DNA from: Cupriavidus sp. WGlv3
GTDB taxonomy: Bacteria; Pseudomonadota; Gammaproteobacteria; Burkholderiales; Burkholderiaceae
NCBI RefSeq assembly: GCF_023952475.1
Contig: NZ_JALHRX010000008.1
Span: forward strand, 62,001 to 126,000
Direction: 5' to 3'
Length of the DNA stretch: 64,000 bases
The notes below the pieces were generated by a model. That model was not told the DNA's origin. It worked only from the letters and a program-made list of their open reading frames with translations, and made no database searches. Made by a program: the position numbers and the translations under genes. Below, piece by piece: positions 25,996 through 35,706 of this stretch (the first letter of the stretch is position 1; the number at the start of each line of letters is the position of its first letter).

Positions 25996-28107
25996 CTAGT
26001 GCTCGACCAGGTGCTCGATGCGGATCGGCAGCTCCCGCACGCGTTTTCCGGTGGCGTGGAAGACGGCGTTGGCGATGGCCGGCGCCACTCCCACCAGCGC
26101 GATCTCACCGAGTCCCTTGACGCCCAGCTCGTTGACGTGGGGATCGACCTCGTCGACGAAATGCGCCTCCAGTCCCTGGATATCCAGGTTGACGGGCACC
26201 AGGTAGTCCGCCATGTGCGCATTCACCGGGCGGCCGTCGCGCGGGTCCAGCGCGGTTCGCTCCATCAGCGCCATGCCGATGCCGCCGACCATGCCGCCGG
26301 TGCACTGGCTGGCGGCCAGCCGCGGGTTGACGATGCGGCCCGCGCCATAGGCGCCGACCACCCGCCGGACCCGGATGGTGCCGACATCGGGATCGATCGC
26401 GACTTCGACAAACACCGCGCCGAACGCGTGCATGGAGAACCGGCCGTGCACCGCAGCATCCGGTCCGGCGGTGGCGCTGGCCTCGATGATGCCGCTGCCA
26501 TGGCCTGTCTCGCGGCGCTGGTCCAGCGCGGCGAGGCAGGCGGCGCGCACCGCCGAGCCGACCGACGCCAGCGTCATCGAGCCCCCATGCGGCGGGGTCG
26601 GCGGAAAATCGGAGTTGCCCAGGCTGAAGCGCACGCGCTCCAGCGGCAGCGCCAGCGTTTCCGCGGCGATCTGGGTGATCGAGGTATAGGTGCCCGGCCC
26701 CATGTCGCTGGCGGCGGCCTCGACTTCGGCCGTGCCGTCGGCAAGCAGGCGCACCCGCGCGCTGGCCTGGCCATGGAACACCGGGTAGCTGGCGCACGCC
26801 ATGCCCCAGCCGATGCGCAGGCGGCCGTCGCGCATGGAGCCGGGCGCGAGCGTGCGGCGCGACCAGCCGAACGCATCGGCGCCGCGCTCGTAGCAGGCCA
26901 GCATGGAGCGGCTCGAGAACGGCAGCTGCATCCCTTCGTCGAGCCCGGGCTCATTGCGCCGGCGCAGCTCGAGCGGATCCATCTCGAGCGCGTGCGCCAG
27001 CTCGTCCATCGCGCATTCCAGCGCAAAGACGCCGGTGGCCTCGCCCGGGCCGCGCATATACGTGGGGGTGCTGATGTCCAGTGGCACCAGCCGGTAGCGG
27101 GTGCGCACGTTGGGGCAGCTATAGAGGAACGGCGTGACCGCTGTCAGCGCCTCGGCGAACTGCTCGTAGCGGCTGGTTTCGCCGCTGCCTTCATGCACGA
27201 TGGCGGTCAGCCGTCCGTCGGGCGTGGACGACAGCGCCACGCGCTGTACCGTGCGCGGTCGATGCCCCCCCAGATGAAACGTCTGCCGACGCGACAGCAC
27301 CAGCTTGACCGGCCTGCCCACCACGCGCGCGGCCACGGCCGCGAGCGTGACGTGCGGCCAGGTGCGCAGGCTGGTGCCGAACGCGCCGCCGATGAACGGG
27401 CAGACCACGCGGATGTTCGCGGCCGGGAGGCCCAGGATCGCCGCTATCTCGGCCTGCTCGTTGACCACGAACTGGCTTTTGCTCCAGAGCGTCAGCCGCT
27501 CGCCTTCCCAGGCGGCAACGGTGGCGTTCGGCTCGATCGGCACGTGGTTCTCGCGTGCGGCATCGTAGTGCGCGTCGATGCTGACGGCCGCGGCGGTTAA
27601 TGCCGCGTCGGGGTCGCCACGGACCCGGTCCGCCGCGTGCGGCCCCGGCTCGCGTCCTGCCTCCGGCACCACGGCTTCGGCGCGCGGGTCGAGCGGGTCG
27701 CAGACCGGGGTTTGCGCGGCATAGCCGATCCGCAGCAGGGTGGCGGCGTGCTCGGCCTGGTCCAGCGTCTGTGCCACGACCACGGCGACCGGCTGGCCGT
27801 AGAAGTGCACGCGGTCATCCTGCAGCACGTGCAGGCGCTCGCCATGTGCCGGATCGATAAAGCCCTTGTGCGGCGCGTAGGCGAGCTTTGGCGTGTTTTG
27901 GTGGGTCAGCACCGCCAGCACGCCGGGCACGCGCTGCGCGGCTTCGGTGTCGAGTTCCGTCAGCCGTCCCAGTCCGATCGAGGCGCCGACGATGACGGCG
28001 TAGGCCTGTCCGGGCTGGTTGAAGTCGGCGGCGTATTGCGCGCTGCCGCTGACCTTGGCGCGGCCGTCGACGCGGGCGTGTGGCTGGCCGATGTGGTTGG
28101 TGTTCAT
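25996..28107 (-). CDS. Molybdopterin subunit of a PaoABC-like aldehyde oxidoreductase
   Basis: This 703-residue large subunit of the xanthine oxidase family binds the molybdenum cofactor (probably the cytosine dinucleotide form) and carries out hydroxylation of aldehydes to acids. Visible landmarks are GRAKVSGSAQYAADF at the N-terminus, FIGGAFGTSLRTWPH, YMRGPGEATGVFALE, and KGLGEIALVGVAPAIANA with the conserved catalytic glutamate near the C-terminus. ATG 28107 has AGGAG at good spacing; ATG 28113 is too close. It overlaps the FAD subunit gene by 4 bp. Closest in type to E. coli PaoC (YagR); the substrate is not fixed. Confidence 0.9.
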   Translation of the reverse strand: MNTNHIGQPHARVDGRAKVSGSAQYAADFNQPGQAYAVIVGASIGLGRLTELDTEAAQRVPGVLAVLTHQNTPKLAYAPHKGFIDPAHGERLHVLQDDRVHFYGQPVAVVVAQTLDQAEHAATLLRIGYAAQTPVCDPLDPRAEAVVPEAGREPGPHAADRVRGDPDAALTAAAVSIDAHYDAARENHVPIEPNATVAAWEGERLTLWSKSQFVVNEQAEIAAILGLPAANIRVVCPFIGGAFGTSLRTWPHVTLAAVAARVVGRPVKLVLSRRQTFHLGGHRPRTVQRVALSSTPDGRLTAIVHEGSGETSRYEQFAEALTAVTPFLYSCPNVRTRYRLVPLDISTPTYMRGPGEATGVFALECAMDELAHALEMDPLELRRRNEPGLDEGMQLPFSSRSMLACYERGADAFGWSRRTLAPGSMRDGRLRIGWGMACASYPVFHGQASARVRLLADGTAEVEAAASDMGPGTYTSITQIAAETLALPLERVRFSLGNSDFPPTPPHGGSMTLASVGSAVRAACLAALDQRRETGHGSGIIEASATAGPDAAVHGRFSMHAFGAVFVEVAIDPDVGTIRVRRVVGAYGAGRIVNPRLAASQCTGGMVGGIGMALMERTALDPRDGRPVNAHMADYLVPVNLDIQGLEAHFVDEVDPHVNELGVKGLGEIALVGVAPAIANAVFHATGKRVRELPIRIEHLVEH

Positions 28108-29081
28108 TTGCATTCTCCTGCCAGTTCGAGGGCCCGTACCACCGTGCGTTGCAGCAGGGCGACCTTGAAGCGGTTGCCGGGCAGCGCCGTGGCGTCGGCA
28201 ATCGTGGTCAAGGCCGCCGCCTCGAAGCTCGCGCGCGTCGGCGGCTTGCCCTGCAGCGCCAGCTCGGCCGCGCGCATGCGCCATGGCCGCGTGCCCACCC
28301 CGCCGCAGGCAAGGCGCGCGGCGCGGATCACGCCGTCGCCGAGCTCGAACGCCGCCGCGGCCGATACCAGGGCAAACTCATAGGAGGCCCGGTCCCGCAC
28401 CTTCAGATAGCGCGCGGTGCGCCCGCACGAGAGCGCCGGAACCCTGACCTCGACGATGAGTTCGCCGGGCGCCAGGGTGTGCTCCAGATGCGGCGTGGTG
28501 CCGGGAAGCCGGTACAGGTCTTCCACGGCGATGTGGCGCGCGCCGTCCGGGCCGCGTACATGGACCACCGCATCCAGCGCCACCAGCGCGACCGCAAGGT
28601 CGGACGGGTGCGTGGCACTGCAATGCGCGCTCGTGCCCAGGATGGCATGGCCGGCGTGCAGGCCGTCGACGGCGGCGCAGCCGCTGCCCGGCGCGCGCTT
28701 GTTGCAGGCCGCGTCGAGCATGCGGAAGTAGGGACAGCGCACGCGCTGGAGCAGGTTGCCGCCGATGCTGGCCATGTTGCGCAATTGCGGCGAGGCGCCT
28801 TCGATAAGCGCCTCGGCGATCACCGGCTGCAGCCGCAGCACGTCCGGGTGCGCGGCCACGTCGGCCATGCGGGCCAGCGCGCCGATGACCAGCTCGTCGC
28901 CTTCCGCGCGGATATGGTTCAGCGGCAGCGCGTTGATGTCCACCAGGCGCGCGGGCTGTTCCACGTGCTCGCGCATCAGGTCCACCAGCGTGGTGCCGCC
29001 GGCGATAAAGCGGGCGCCGGCAGCGGCGGCCGCCAGGGCTTCGGCTTCCGAGCCGGCCTTGTGCAGGGTGAAGGGAATCAT
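28104..29081 (-). CDS. FAD and [4Fe-4S] subunit of a PaoABC-like aldehyde oxidoreductase
   Basis: This 325-residue medium subunit binds FAD (ARFIAGGTTLVDLM at about 23-36; ASIGGNLLQRVRCPYFR). The insertion with RCPYF, ACNK and GSGCAA is the cysteine set that in PaoB holds an extra [4Fe-4S] cluster, which separates this enzyme from ordinary xanthine dehydrogenases. The C-terminal domain is the CO-dehydrogenase flavoprotein type. The genes lie in the order 2Fe-2S, FAD, Mo, with ATGA overlaps at both junctions. Confidence 0.9.
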   Translation of the reverse strand: MIPFTLHKAGSEAEALAAAAAGARFIAGGTTLVDLMREHVEQPARLVDINALPLNHIRAEGDELVIGALARMADVAAHPDVLRLQPVIAEALIEGASPQLRNMASIGGNLLQRVRCPYFRMLDAACNKRAPGSGCAAVDGLHAGHAILGTSAHCSATHPSDLAVALVALDAVVHVRGPDGARHIAVEDLYRLPGTTPHLEHTLAPGELIVEVRVPALSCGRTARYLKVRDRASYEFALVSAAAAFELGDGVIRAARLACGGVGTRPWRMRAAELALQGKPPTRASFEAAALTTIADATALPGNRFKVALLQRTVVRALELAGECK

Positions 29082-29611
29082 GGCAGCTTCCTTTGCCCGA
29101 GTTCGGCGATCGCGGCGACGATGCCCGGGTACGCCCCGCACCGGCAGATGTTTCCGCTCATCCAGAAGCGCACCTCGTCGGCCGAGCCGGCATGGCCCTC
29201 GTCGAGGCAGGCGACGCCCGACATGATCTGGCCGGCGGTGCAGAACCCGCACTGGAAGCCGTCGTGCGCGATGAACGCGGCCTGCAGCGGATGCAATGCA
29301 TCGCCGGGCGCCGACAGGCCTTCGATGGTGCGGACCTGCGCGTCGTGGCACAGCGCGGCCAGGGTCAGGCAGCTGTTGATGCGGCGCCCGTTCACCAGCA
29401 CCGTGCAGGCGCCGCATGCGCCCTGGTTGCACCCCTTCTTCGCGCCGGTGAGGTCCAGGCGCTCGCGCAGTACGTCAAGCAGGGATTCGCGCGGATCGAT
29501 TTCAAGCTGATGCGGCGTGCCGTTGATCGTCATGCGCAGCGGCATGCGGGGCGAGCCGCCGGCATCGCCGGACTCTGACTGGGTGCCGTTGGAACGAACA
29601 GGACTTGACAT
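29078..29611 (-). CDS. [2Fe-2S] subunit of a PaoABC-like aldehyde oxidoreductase
   Basis: This 177-residue small subunit has the plant-type cluster motif CNQGACGACTVLVNGRRINSC in two overlapping parts and the second cluster motif CGFC plus CRC in GNICRCGAYPG. The N-terminal 25 residues are polar and lack the twin-arginine signal that exports E. coli PaoA, so this enzyme is probably cytoplasmic. ATG 29611 is chosen for its spacing from AAGAGGA; ATG 29620 would abut it. Confidence 0.9.
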   Translation of the reverse strand: MSSPVRSNGTQSESGDAGGSPRMPLRMTINGTPHQLEIDPRESLLDVLRERLDLTGAKKGCNQGACGACTVLVNGRRINSCLTLAALCHDAQVRTIEGLSAPGDALHPLQAAFIAHDGFQCGFCTAGQIMSGVACLDEGHAGSADEVRFWMSGNICRCGAYPGIVAAIAELGQRKLP

Positions 29612-30009
29612 GGTTGACATTCCTCTTTGCTGGGCCCAATGGATTTGAGCCGGTGGGGACGGACGCTCTGCAGGCTTGCACCCCTTCAGCAATCCGCTGC
29701 GGCAACGACCCGGGGGCGCATTCTGCAAGTTGCTGCGGGATGGGCGCGTCCCGTCGCCGCGGTTAGCGAAGGGTGCATGGCGACTTCGGACTGGCGGGCA
29801 GTCGTCGCAACGCTACCGCTACAGGCGGTCATCGAAATAGAATGACGTTGCGCTGCGGTGGACGATTCTTGCGTCTCCGATCGGGGCATGCTTCGGGCGT
29901 GTGCAGGCCGGTTTACTTCGCCCCGTTAACTTCATATGCTTCCATGCGCAGCGGGGACGTGGCCCTGGCCCCGACGCTATCGACCTGGGCCTTGCGGGGT
30001 TGAGTGCCT
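29612..30009. other. 398-bp divergent intergenic region, aldehyde oxidoreductase and AraC genes
   Basis: No convincing gene, RNA or strong palindrome is visible. Short open frames here lack binding sites and code-like composition. The region must hold the promoters of the oxidoreductase operon and of the AraC-type regulator. A more AT-rich patch around 29830-29945 is the likeliest promoter site. Confidence 0.5.
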
Positions 30010-30975
30010 ATGCGAGCGTCGACCAGACATGGCGTTATCGATGCGGAGTTGCCGGTTAGTCCCGATGTCAGCAGCCGCGGACGGCCGTGGGCGGGCATCA
30101 CCGTACAGGTCCACCACTGGCGCTCGGGCGGGGCGGTGTCGTCGCCGGAGCTGGACCACGACATGCTGGCGATGCGGCTGGCCGGACATGCCTCGCTGGA
30201 GCAGCGGCGCCTGGGCCAGGTCCATCGCAGCATCGTCTTTCCCGGCAATCTCAGCCTGCATCCGCGGCAAGTCGAATCCAGCTGGAGCTGGGACCGGCCC
30301 GGTTCCATCGTCATTGCCAGGGTTCCACCGACCCTGCTGGACGAAGCCGCCGATGCCACCATGCGCCTGCCACGCGGCACCCAGCAGCTGCGCAACTGCT
30401 TCGGCGTGCGCGACGGATTTGCCGAGACCCTGATCTTCACGCTGGCGCGAGAACTGCAGCTTGCCGCGCATCCGGCGCAGCTGCTGATTGCCGAGTCCCT
30501 GTCCTGCGCGCTGTCCGCCCATCTGGTGCATCGCTTCAATGTCGGCGACCCGGGGGCCTCGCCGACGCCCGGCGGCCTGCATCCGCATGCGCTGAGCAGG
30601 GTGCTGGACTATATCCACGGCACCCCGGAGGTGGTGACGCTGCAGGCGCTGGCGGATCTCGCCAAGGTCAGCCGCTTCCATTTCGCGCGCATGTTCAAGC
30701 GCAGCATGGGTGAAACGCCGATGGCGTATGTCGAGCGCGTGCGCCTGTTGCGCGCGCGCGAGATGATCCGCTCGGGCGACTATCCGCTGGCGCTGGTGGC
30801 CACGCTGGTGGGGTTCTCCGACCAGTCTCACCTGGGCCGGCGCTTCAAGCGGCATTTCGGCTGCACGCCCGGCGAGCTGCTCAGGTGCGGCACCACGCCA
30901 GGCGCGGATGCGTCGCCACAGCTGCCACAGGTGCCAAAAGTGCCGCAGACCGCCATGTCATGCGTTTGTAATTAA
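30010..30975 (+). CDS. AraC-family transcriptional regulator
   Basis: This 321-residue protein has a variable N-terminal sensor half and a C-terminal AraC DNA-binding domain (about 200-298) with two helix-turn-helix units: LQALADLAKVSRFHFARMFK and LALVATLVGFSDQSHLGRRF. The FGCTPGELLR end of the domain is typical. The last 25 residues are proline-rich and unconserved. ATG 30010 is preferred over GTG 30004. It is divergent from the aldehyde oxidoreductase operon and probably controls it in response to the substrate. Confidence 0.9.
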   Translation: MRASTRHGVIDAELPVSPDVSSRGRPWAGITVQVHHWRSGGAVSSPELDHDMLAMRLAGHASLEQRRLGQVHRSIVFPGNLSLHPRQVESSWSWDRPGSIVIARVPPTLLDEAADATMRLPRGTQQLRNCFGVRDGFAETLIFTLARELQLAAHPAQLLIAESLSCALSAHLVHRFNVGDPGASPTPGGLHPHALSRVLDYIHGTPEVVTLQALADLAKVSRFHFARMFKRSMGETPMAYVERVRLLRAREMIRSGDYPLALVATLVGFSDQSHLGRRFKRHFGCTPGELLRCGTTPGADASPQLPQVPKVPQTAMSCVCN

Positions 30976-31213
30976 GACCCTGGCTTTCCTTGTAATCCGT
31001 GGATTCGTGGCGCACGCGGCAGGTGCTGGCGCTTGCAACGGTCGCTGGTGCGCCGCCCGATGCACCGGCAACCCAAGGCACGAATGTTGCGGGAGGTACT
31101 GGCAGCGATGGGTATATCGCTGGCCCGAGAGTCATGTGACCGGGTCGACCATCCACCCGCCACAAGGCGTCGGTTGAGGCCGCGTCGGGACCTTTGGGAC
31201 AAGGAGAGCTGTC

Positions 31214-31285
31214 ATGAACATCGTCTGGCTTGTTGGAGCCGTGGTCATCATTCTCGCGGTACTCAGCTTCTTCGGCTTGCGCTAG
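31214..31285 (+). CDS. 23-residue single-helix membrane peptide
   Basis: This very short ORF begins at ATG 31214 behind AAGGAGAG (31201-31208), one of the best binding sites in the window. It encodes MNIVWLVGAVVIILAVLSFF followed by GLR. The whole peptide is a single hydrophobic helix with a C-terminal arginine, like other bacterial small membrane peptides. A hairpin followed by a pyrimidine-rich tract at 31379-31421 could end its transcript. No function is known to me. Confidence 0.6.
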   Translation: MNIVWLVGAVVIILAVLSFFGLR

Positions 31286-31378
31286 GCCACATCGCGTAGC
31301 GTACCGCGCAGCGCCACCGGCACGACTGTCGGGGCATGCGCGTACCGCGGGCATCGCCTGATGCCCTTGCTGCAGTGC

Positions 31379-31421
31379 GGCGTGGCCGCGCCACGCCCGC
31401 TTCTCTGTTTCCCTTTCCGTT
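31379..31421 (+). terminator. Hairpin with pyrimidine/T-rich tail
   Basis: GGCGTGGC (31379-31386), a CGC loop and GCCACGCC (31390-31397) form an 8-bp perfect stem followed by a tract rich in C and T (TTCTCTGTTTCCCTTTCC). It lies about 94 nt after the 23-residue ORF and before the SDR gene, so it is a plausible intrinsic terminator separating the two. Confidence 0.5.
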
Positions 31422-31514
31422 GAGCAATTTCATCTGTTCCGACGACGAGCTTTTGCGCCTGTCCTGCCAACAATGTCCGGCCAAGACAGCGACAAACCAT
31501 CCGAGGAGACAGAC

Positions 31515-32288
31515 ATGAGCACGCATCCGTTCGACCTGACCGGCAAGGTGGCCCTGGTGACCGGCGGCAATGGCGGCATCGGCCTGGGCATTGCCGAAGG
31601 ACTGGCCGCGGCCGGCGCCGATATCGCGATCTGGGGCACCAACGCGGACAAGAACGCCGCCGCGGCGGACCGGCTGGGCCGGCACGGGCGCAAGGTGCAT
31701 ACGGAGCTGTGCGACGTGGGCGACGAGCAGGCGGTCGACGCCGCGATGGCGCGCACGGTGGCGGCGCTGGGCCGCATCGACGGCTGCTTTGCCAACGCCG
31801 GCGTCGGCAGCGGCAGCAAGGCACCGTTCGACCAGCTCGAGACCGAGGCCTGGCGCCGCACCTTGCGGGTCAACCTGGACGGCGCCTTCTTCACGCTGCG
31901 CGCGGCGGTGCGGCAGATGCTGGCGCAGGGCGAGGGCGGCGTGCTGTGCAGCACGGCCTCGGTCGCCGCCATCGAAGGCGCGCCGCGCGCCGAGCACTAC
32001 GCCGCCACCAAGGGCGGCGTGATCTCGATGATGCGCGGGCTCGCGGTCGAGTACGCGCGCAAGGGCATCCGCGCCCATTCGATCCTGCCGGGCTGGATCA
32101 AGACCGAGATGACCAGCGCGGCGCAGGGCAACGATGCCTTCCAGGAGATGGTGCACAAGCGCGTGCCGATGCGCCGCTGGGGCGAGGGCAGCGACTTCGC
32201 CGGCATCGCGGTCTACCTGATGAGCCCGGCCTCGGCCTACCACACCGGCGATACCTTCGTCATCGACGGCGGCTATACGTTGTTCTGA
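31515..32288 (+). CDS. Short-chain dehydrogenase/reductase
   Basis: This 257-residue SDR has TGGNGGIGLGIAEGL for the cofactor (about 16-30), FANAGVG in place of NNAG, STASVAA and HYAATKGG for the catalytic serine, tyrosine and lysine, and the PGWIKTEMTSA turn. The C-terminal [15 protein letters not shown] is typical of the glucose-dehydrogenase-like subgroup. ATG 31515 follows GAGGAGAC. The substrate is unknown. Its 3' end overlaps the convergent PdeM gene by 16 bp inside a tandem repeat. Confidence 0.9.
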   Translation: MSTHPFDLTGKVALVTGGNGGIGLGIAEGLAAAGADIAIWGTNADKNAAAADRLGRHGRKVHTELCDVGDEQAVDAAMARTVAALGRIDGCFANAGVGSGSKAPFDQLETEAWRRTLRVNLDGAFFTLRAAVRQMLAQGEGGVLCSTASVAAIEGAPRAEHYAATKGGVISMMRGLAVEYARKGIRAHSILPGWIKTEMTSAAQGNDAFQEMVHKRVPMRRWGEGSDFAGIAVYLMSPASAYHTGDTFVIDGGYTLF

Positions 32289-33004
32289 CCGCTGTTCTGA
32301 CCGCTGTTCTGACGCCTGGGGCCCACCGGCCAGACCCTGCCGCTGCCGACCACATAGGCGCGCTCGTCGGCCTGCGGCCGCACCGTGGCATGGCCGGTGA
32401 AGGCGCCGAACGCAGGCAGGATGGCGCCGCGCGGCCCGAACAGGAAGCAGGGCAGGCGCAGGCTGTCGGCGCCGCTGCCGCGCAACCGGCAGGCCGGGTG
32501 CAGGTGGCCCGCCAGCACATAGCCCAGCGGCGACGTGCCGGGCATATGGCATAGCGCGAACGGGCCCGCCACCGCGGGCTCGGACACCACGGCAATGCCG
32601 AGCGCAGCGGGCGGGTCGCCCGCGCGCGCGTCGTGGTTGCCGCGCACCAGCGTGCAGCGCAACGGCGCCGGCAAGTCCTGGCGCCAGTCGTACAACGCCT
32701 GCAGCACCGCTGGCGTGCGCGCGGCGCGCGCGTGCAGGAAGTCGCCGAGGAATACCAGTTCATCGACGGGCAGCTGGCGTACCAGCCGGGTCAGCATCGA
32801 CAGGTTGTCGCCGGTGGTGCCGTGCGGCACCGGCTGCCCCAGCGCGCGGAACGCCGCGGCCTTGCCGAAGTGGACGTCGGCCACCATCAGCATGCCGGCC
32901 GCCGGCCACCACAGCGCATGTTCGGGCAGCAGCCACAAGGTCTCGCCGCCGACCGACACCGCCATCGCGCCACCCTGCTCCAAAGTGCGGGCGTCGGGGC
33001 TCAT
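32273..33004 (-). CDS. pdeM: Ligase-associated metallophosphoesterase/nuclease PdeM
   Basis: This 243-residue calcineurin-like phosphoesterase has metal-binding motifs DVH (43-45), GDFLH (87-91), GNHD (122-125) and the later GHLHP. Homologues encoded with an ATP-dependent ligase, helicase and exonuclease are named PdeM and are thought to nick or process damaged DNA. ATG 33004 overlaps the helicase stop by 4 bp. The C-terminus ends in [11 protein letters not shown], made by the tandem repeat at 32281-32316, and is probably not functional. Confidence 0.87.
   Translation of the reverse strand: MSPDARTLEQGGAMAVSVGGETLWLLPEHALWWPAAGMLMVADVHFGKAAAFRALGQPVPHGTTGDNLSMLTRLVRQLPVDELVFLGDFLHARAARTPAVLQALYDWRQDLPAPLRCTLVRGNHDARAGDPPAALGIAVVSEPAVAGPFALCHMPGTSPLGYVLAGHLHPACRLRGSGADSLRLPCFLFGPRGAILPAFGAFTGHATVRPQADERAYVVGSGRVWPVGPRRQNSGQNSGQNNV
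32281..32316. repeat. Three tandem 12-bp repeats (TGTTCTGACCGC) across two gene ends
   Basis: TGTTCTGACCGC occurs at 32281-32292 and 32293-32304, with a slightly changed third copy TGTTCTGACGCC at 32305-32316. The first copy supplies the TGA stop of the SDR gene (32286-32288). Read on the other strand, the array encodes the QNSG repeats at the PdeM C-terminus. This looks like local slippage that extended PdeM. Confidence 0.85.
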
Positions 33005-35706
33005 AGCAGCGGCAACGGCTTCGACGGCTTGCGCGGGCGTCGGGGCCGGCGCGCCGTGCGGGCGGAAGGGCCGGCATGGTCGGCCATGCCGAAGCGCGCG
33101 GCTTCGGCCACGGCATCGGCCATCATCTCGGCCGGCATGCCCGCGGCTTCGGCGGGCTCGGGTCCGGCCGCCAGTTCCAGGTCGGCCAGCATCCGGGCGA
33201 TGCGGTCGGCGAGCTTTTCGGTGCTGAGCTTCTCGCGCAGGAATTCCACCACCAGCGGGAACGACAGCGGCGTGGGCCGCTTCAGCGCGTGCAGGTCCAG
33301 CTTCAGCGCGGACAGCCGCTCCAGCGTCGCGGCGAGCCGGTGCGCGTCCAGCTCCTGCATCAGCACTTCCCGTTCGGCCTGGCCCAGCAGCAGGTTGCCG
33401 GGGTCGTGCTTGCGGAAGACCTCGTAGAACAGGCTGGACGAGGCCTGCAGCTGGCGCGCGCTCTTGGGCGCGCCGGGGTAGCCCTGGAAGATCAGCCCGG
33501 CGATGCGGGCAATCTCGCGAAAACGCCGTAACGACAGCTCGCCGGCGTTGAGGCTGCCCAGCACGTCGGCAGCCAGGTCGCGCCGGCGCTCGTCGGCCAA
33601 GACCTGCGGCAGCCAGCGGGCCCAGTCCACCGGCGCCGACGCCAGCAGTTCCAGCCCGTAGTCGTTGACCGCCACGGAGAACGTGGCCGGCACCTGTTGT
33701 CCCAGCCGCCATGCCAGCAAGCTGCCCAGGCCAAGGTGCACCGAGCGTCCGGCGAACGGATAGAGGAACAGGTGCCAACCCTCGCGCGAATGCAGCGATT
33801 CGGCCAGCAGGGTATGGCGCGAGGGCAGCGCCGACCACTGCGCCTGCAGGTCCACCAGCGGCTGGATCAGCGGCAGCTCGGGGGTGTCGCGCGGATCCAG
33901 CCGGCCCGCCGCGGTGGCGGCGAGCGTGTCGATCACGGCCTCGGCCAGCTCGGTCGACATCGGCATCTTGCCGCCGTTCCAGCGCGGCACCACCGGGCGC
34001 CGGCCGGTCGCGCGGCGCACGAAGGCGGTCATCTCCTGCACCCGCACCAGCTCCAGCAGCCGGCCGCCGAACAGGAAGCAGTCGCCGGGCGCGAGCCGCG
34101 CGATAAAGCCTTCTTCGACCGAGCCCAGCGCGGCGCCGCCGCTGCCGGCGCGGCTCCAGTAGCGCACCTGCATGGTGGCATCGCTGACGATGGTGCCCAC
34201 GCTCATGCGGTGGCGCCGCGCCAGGCCCGCGTCCGGCACGCGCCAGACGCCATCGTCGTCGGGCACGGCGCGGCGGAAATCCGGGTACGCCGTCAGCGTG
34301 GCGCCACCCTGGCGCACGAAGTCCAGGCACCACTGCCATTCCTCGTCGGTCAGGCCGCGGTAGGCCCAGGCGGAGCGCACCTCGGCCAGCAACGCTTCGG
34401 GCCGGAAGCCGCCGCCCAGCGCCACCGTCACCAGGTGCTGCACCAGCACGTCGAGCGGTTTGTCGGGCGACTCGCGCGCCTCGATCCGGCCGGCCTGCAC
34501 CGCATGGCGCGCGGCCACGGCCTCGACCAGTTCCAGGCTGTGCGTGGGCACTACCGTTACGCGCGAGGCGCGGCCCGGCGCATGGCCGGAGCGCCCGGCG
34601 CGCTGCAGCAGGCGCGCCACTCCCTTGGGCGATCCGACCTGCAGCACGCGCTCCACCGGCAGGAAGTCGACGCCAAGGTCCAGGCTTGAGGTGCACACCA
34701 CCGCGCGCAGTGCGCCGTTCTTCAGGTTCAGCTCGACCCATTCGCGCACCGCGCGGTCGAGCGAGCCGTGGTGCAAGGCAATCTCGCCCGCCCATTCGGG
34801 CCGCGCGTCGAGCAGCGCCTGGTACCACAGCTCGGCCTGCGAGCGCGTATTCAGGAACACCAGCGTGGTGCCGCCGTGCGCCAGTTCTTCGACCACGTGC
34901 GGCAGCATCGACAGGCCCAGGTGGCCGGCAAACGGGAAGCGGCTGGCGTTGTCAGGTAGCAAGGTGTCGATCACCAGGGTCTTCGGCGTATGGCCGTGCA
35001 CCAGCACGCGCCGCTCGCCGGGCACGCCGCTCAGCAGCACGTCGGCCGCGTGCGGCAGGTTGCCGAGCGTGGCCGACAGCCCCCACACCATCAGCGCGGG
35101 CTGCCATTGCCGCAGCCGCGCCAGCGCCAGCTGCACCTGCACGCCGCGCTTGTTGCCGAGCAGCTCGTGCCATTCGTCGACCACCACCATGCGCACGCGC
35201 CGCAGCGTGTCGTGCGCGTCGGCACGGGTCAGCATCAGCGTCAGGCTTTCGGGCGTGGTCACCAGTGCGGTCGGCAAGCGCCGCTGCTGGGCCGCGCGCT
35301 CGGCGCTGCCGGTATCGCCGGTGCGCAGCGCCACGGTCCAGTCGAGCTCGAGCTCGGCCAGCGGCGCCTGCAGCGCGCGCGTGGTGTCGGCCGCCAGTGC
35401 GCGCATCGGCGTCAGCCACAGCACGGTCAGTGGCGGCGCGGGCTTGTCGTGCGACGGGGCCGTGCGCGGCGTGGCGAATGCCATCAGCGCGCCCAGCCAC
35501 GCCGCATAGGTCTTGCCGGTGCCGGTGGTGGCATGCAGCAGCCCGCTCTGGCCGCGCGCGATCGCGGTCCAGACTTCGCGCTGGAAGGCGAAGGGCTGCC
35601 AGCCGCGCGCGTCGAACAGCGCCTGCATGCCCTGGGCCACGGTCAATGGAGGTGGGGTGGGCGCCGGATCGATCGCGGGCTGGCGCGCGCCGCGCGGCGG
35701 GTTCAT
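33001..35706 (-). CDS. Ligase-associated Lhr-like DEAD/DEAH-box DNA helicase
   Basis: This 901-residue SF2 helicase has Walker A ATTGTGKT (59-66), DEWH as the DExH box, GLSATLGN, and motif [19 protein letters not shown]-terminal Lhr-type region of about 450 residues follows, ending in a basic arginine/lysine/proline-rich tail. The family is found next to a bacterial ATP-dependent DNA ligase and is expected to unwind or remodel damaged DNA. ATG 35706 overlaps the ligase stop (ATGA); PdeM follows with the same overlap. Length and motifs are intact. Confidence 0.92.
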   Translation of the reverse strand: MNPPRGARQPAIDPAPTPPPLTVAQGMQALFDARGWQPFAFQREVWTAIARGQSGLLHATTGTGKTYAAWLGALMAFATPRTAPSHDKPAPPLTVLWLTPMRALAADTTRALQAPLAELELDWTVALRTGDTGSAERAAQQRRLPTALVTTPESLTLMLTRADAHDTLRRVRMVVVDEWHELLGNKRGVQVQLALARLRQWQPALMVWGLSATLGNLPHAADVLLSGVPGERRVLVHGHTPKTLVIDTLLPDNASRFPFAGHLGLSMLPHVVEELAHGGTTLVFLNTRSQAELWYQALLDARPEWAGEIALHHGSLDRAVREWVELNLKNGALRAVVCTSSLDLGVDFLPVERVLQVGSPKGVARLLQRAGRSGHAPGRASRVTVVPTHSLELVEAVAARHAVQAGRIEARESPDKPLDVLVQHLVTVALGGGFRPEALLAEVRSAWAYRGLTDEEWQWCLDFVRQGGATLTAYPDFRRAVPDDDGVWRVPDAGLARRHRMSVGTIVSDATMQVRYWSRAGSGGAALGSVEEGFIARLAPGDCFLFGGRLLELVRVQEMTAFVRRATGRRPVVPRWNGGKMPMSTELAEAVIDTLAATAAGRLDPRDTPELPLIQPLVDLQAQWSALPSRHTLLAESLHSREGWHLFLYPFAGRSVHLGLGSLLAWRLGQQVPATFSVAVNDYGLELLASAPVDWARWLPQVLADERRRDLAADVLGSLNAGELSLRRFREIARIAGLIFQGYPGAPKSARQLQASSSLFYEVFRKHDPGNLLLGQAEREVLMQELDAHRLAATLERLSALKLDLHALKRPTPLSFPLVVEFLREKLSTEKLADRIARMLADLELAAGPEPAEAAGMPAEMMADAVAEAARFGMADHAGPSARTARRPRRPRKPSKPLPLL

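Noticed and set aside
32273..34828. PdeM frame extended upstream to 851 codons
   Set aside because: The extension is a shadow of the helicase gene; PdeM motifs start only after ATG 33004, which forms an ATGA overlap.
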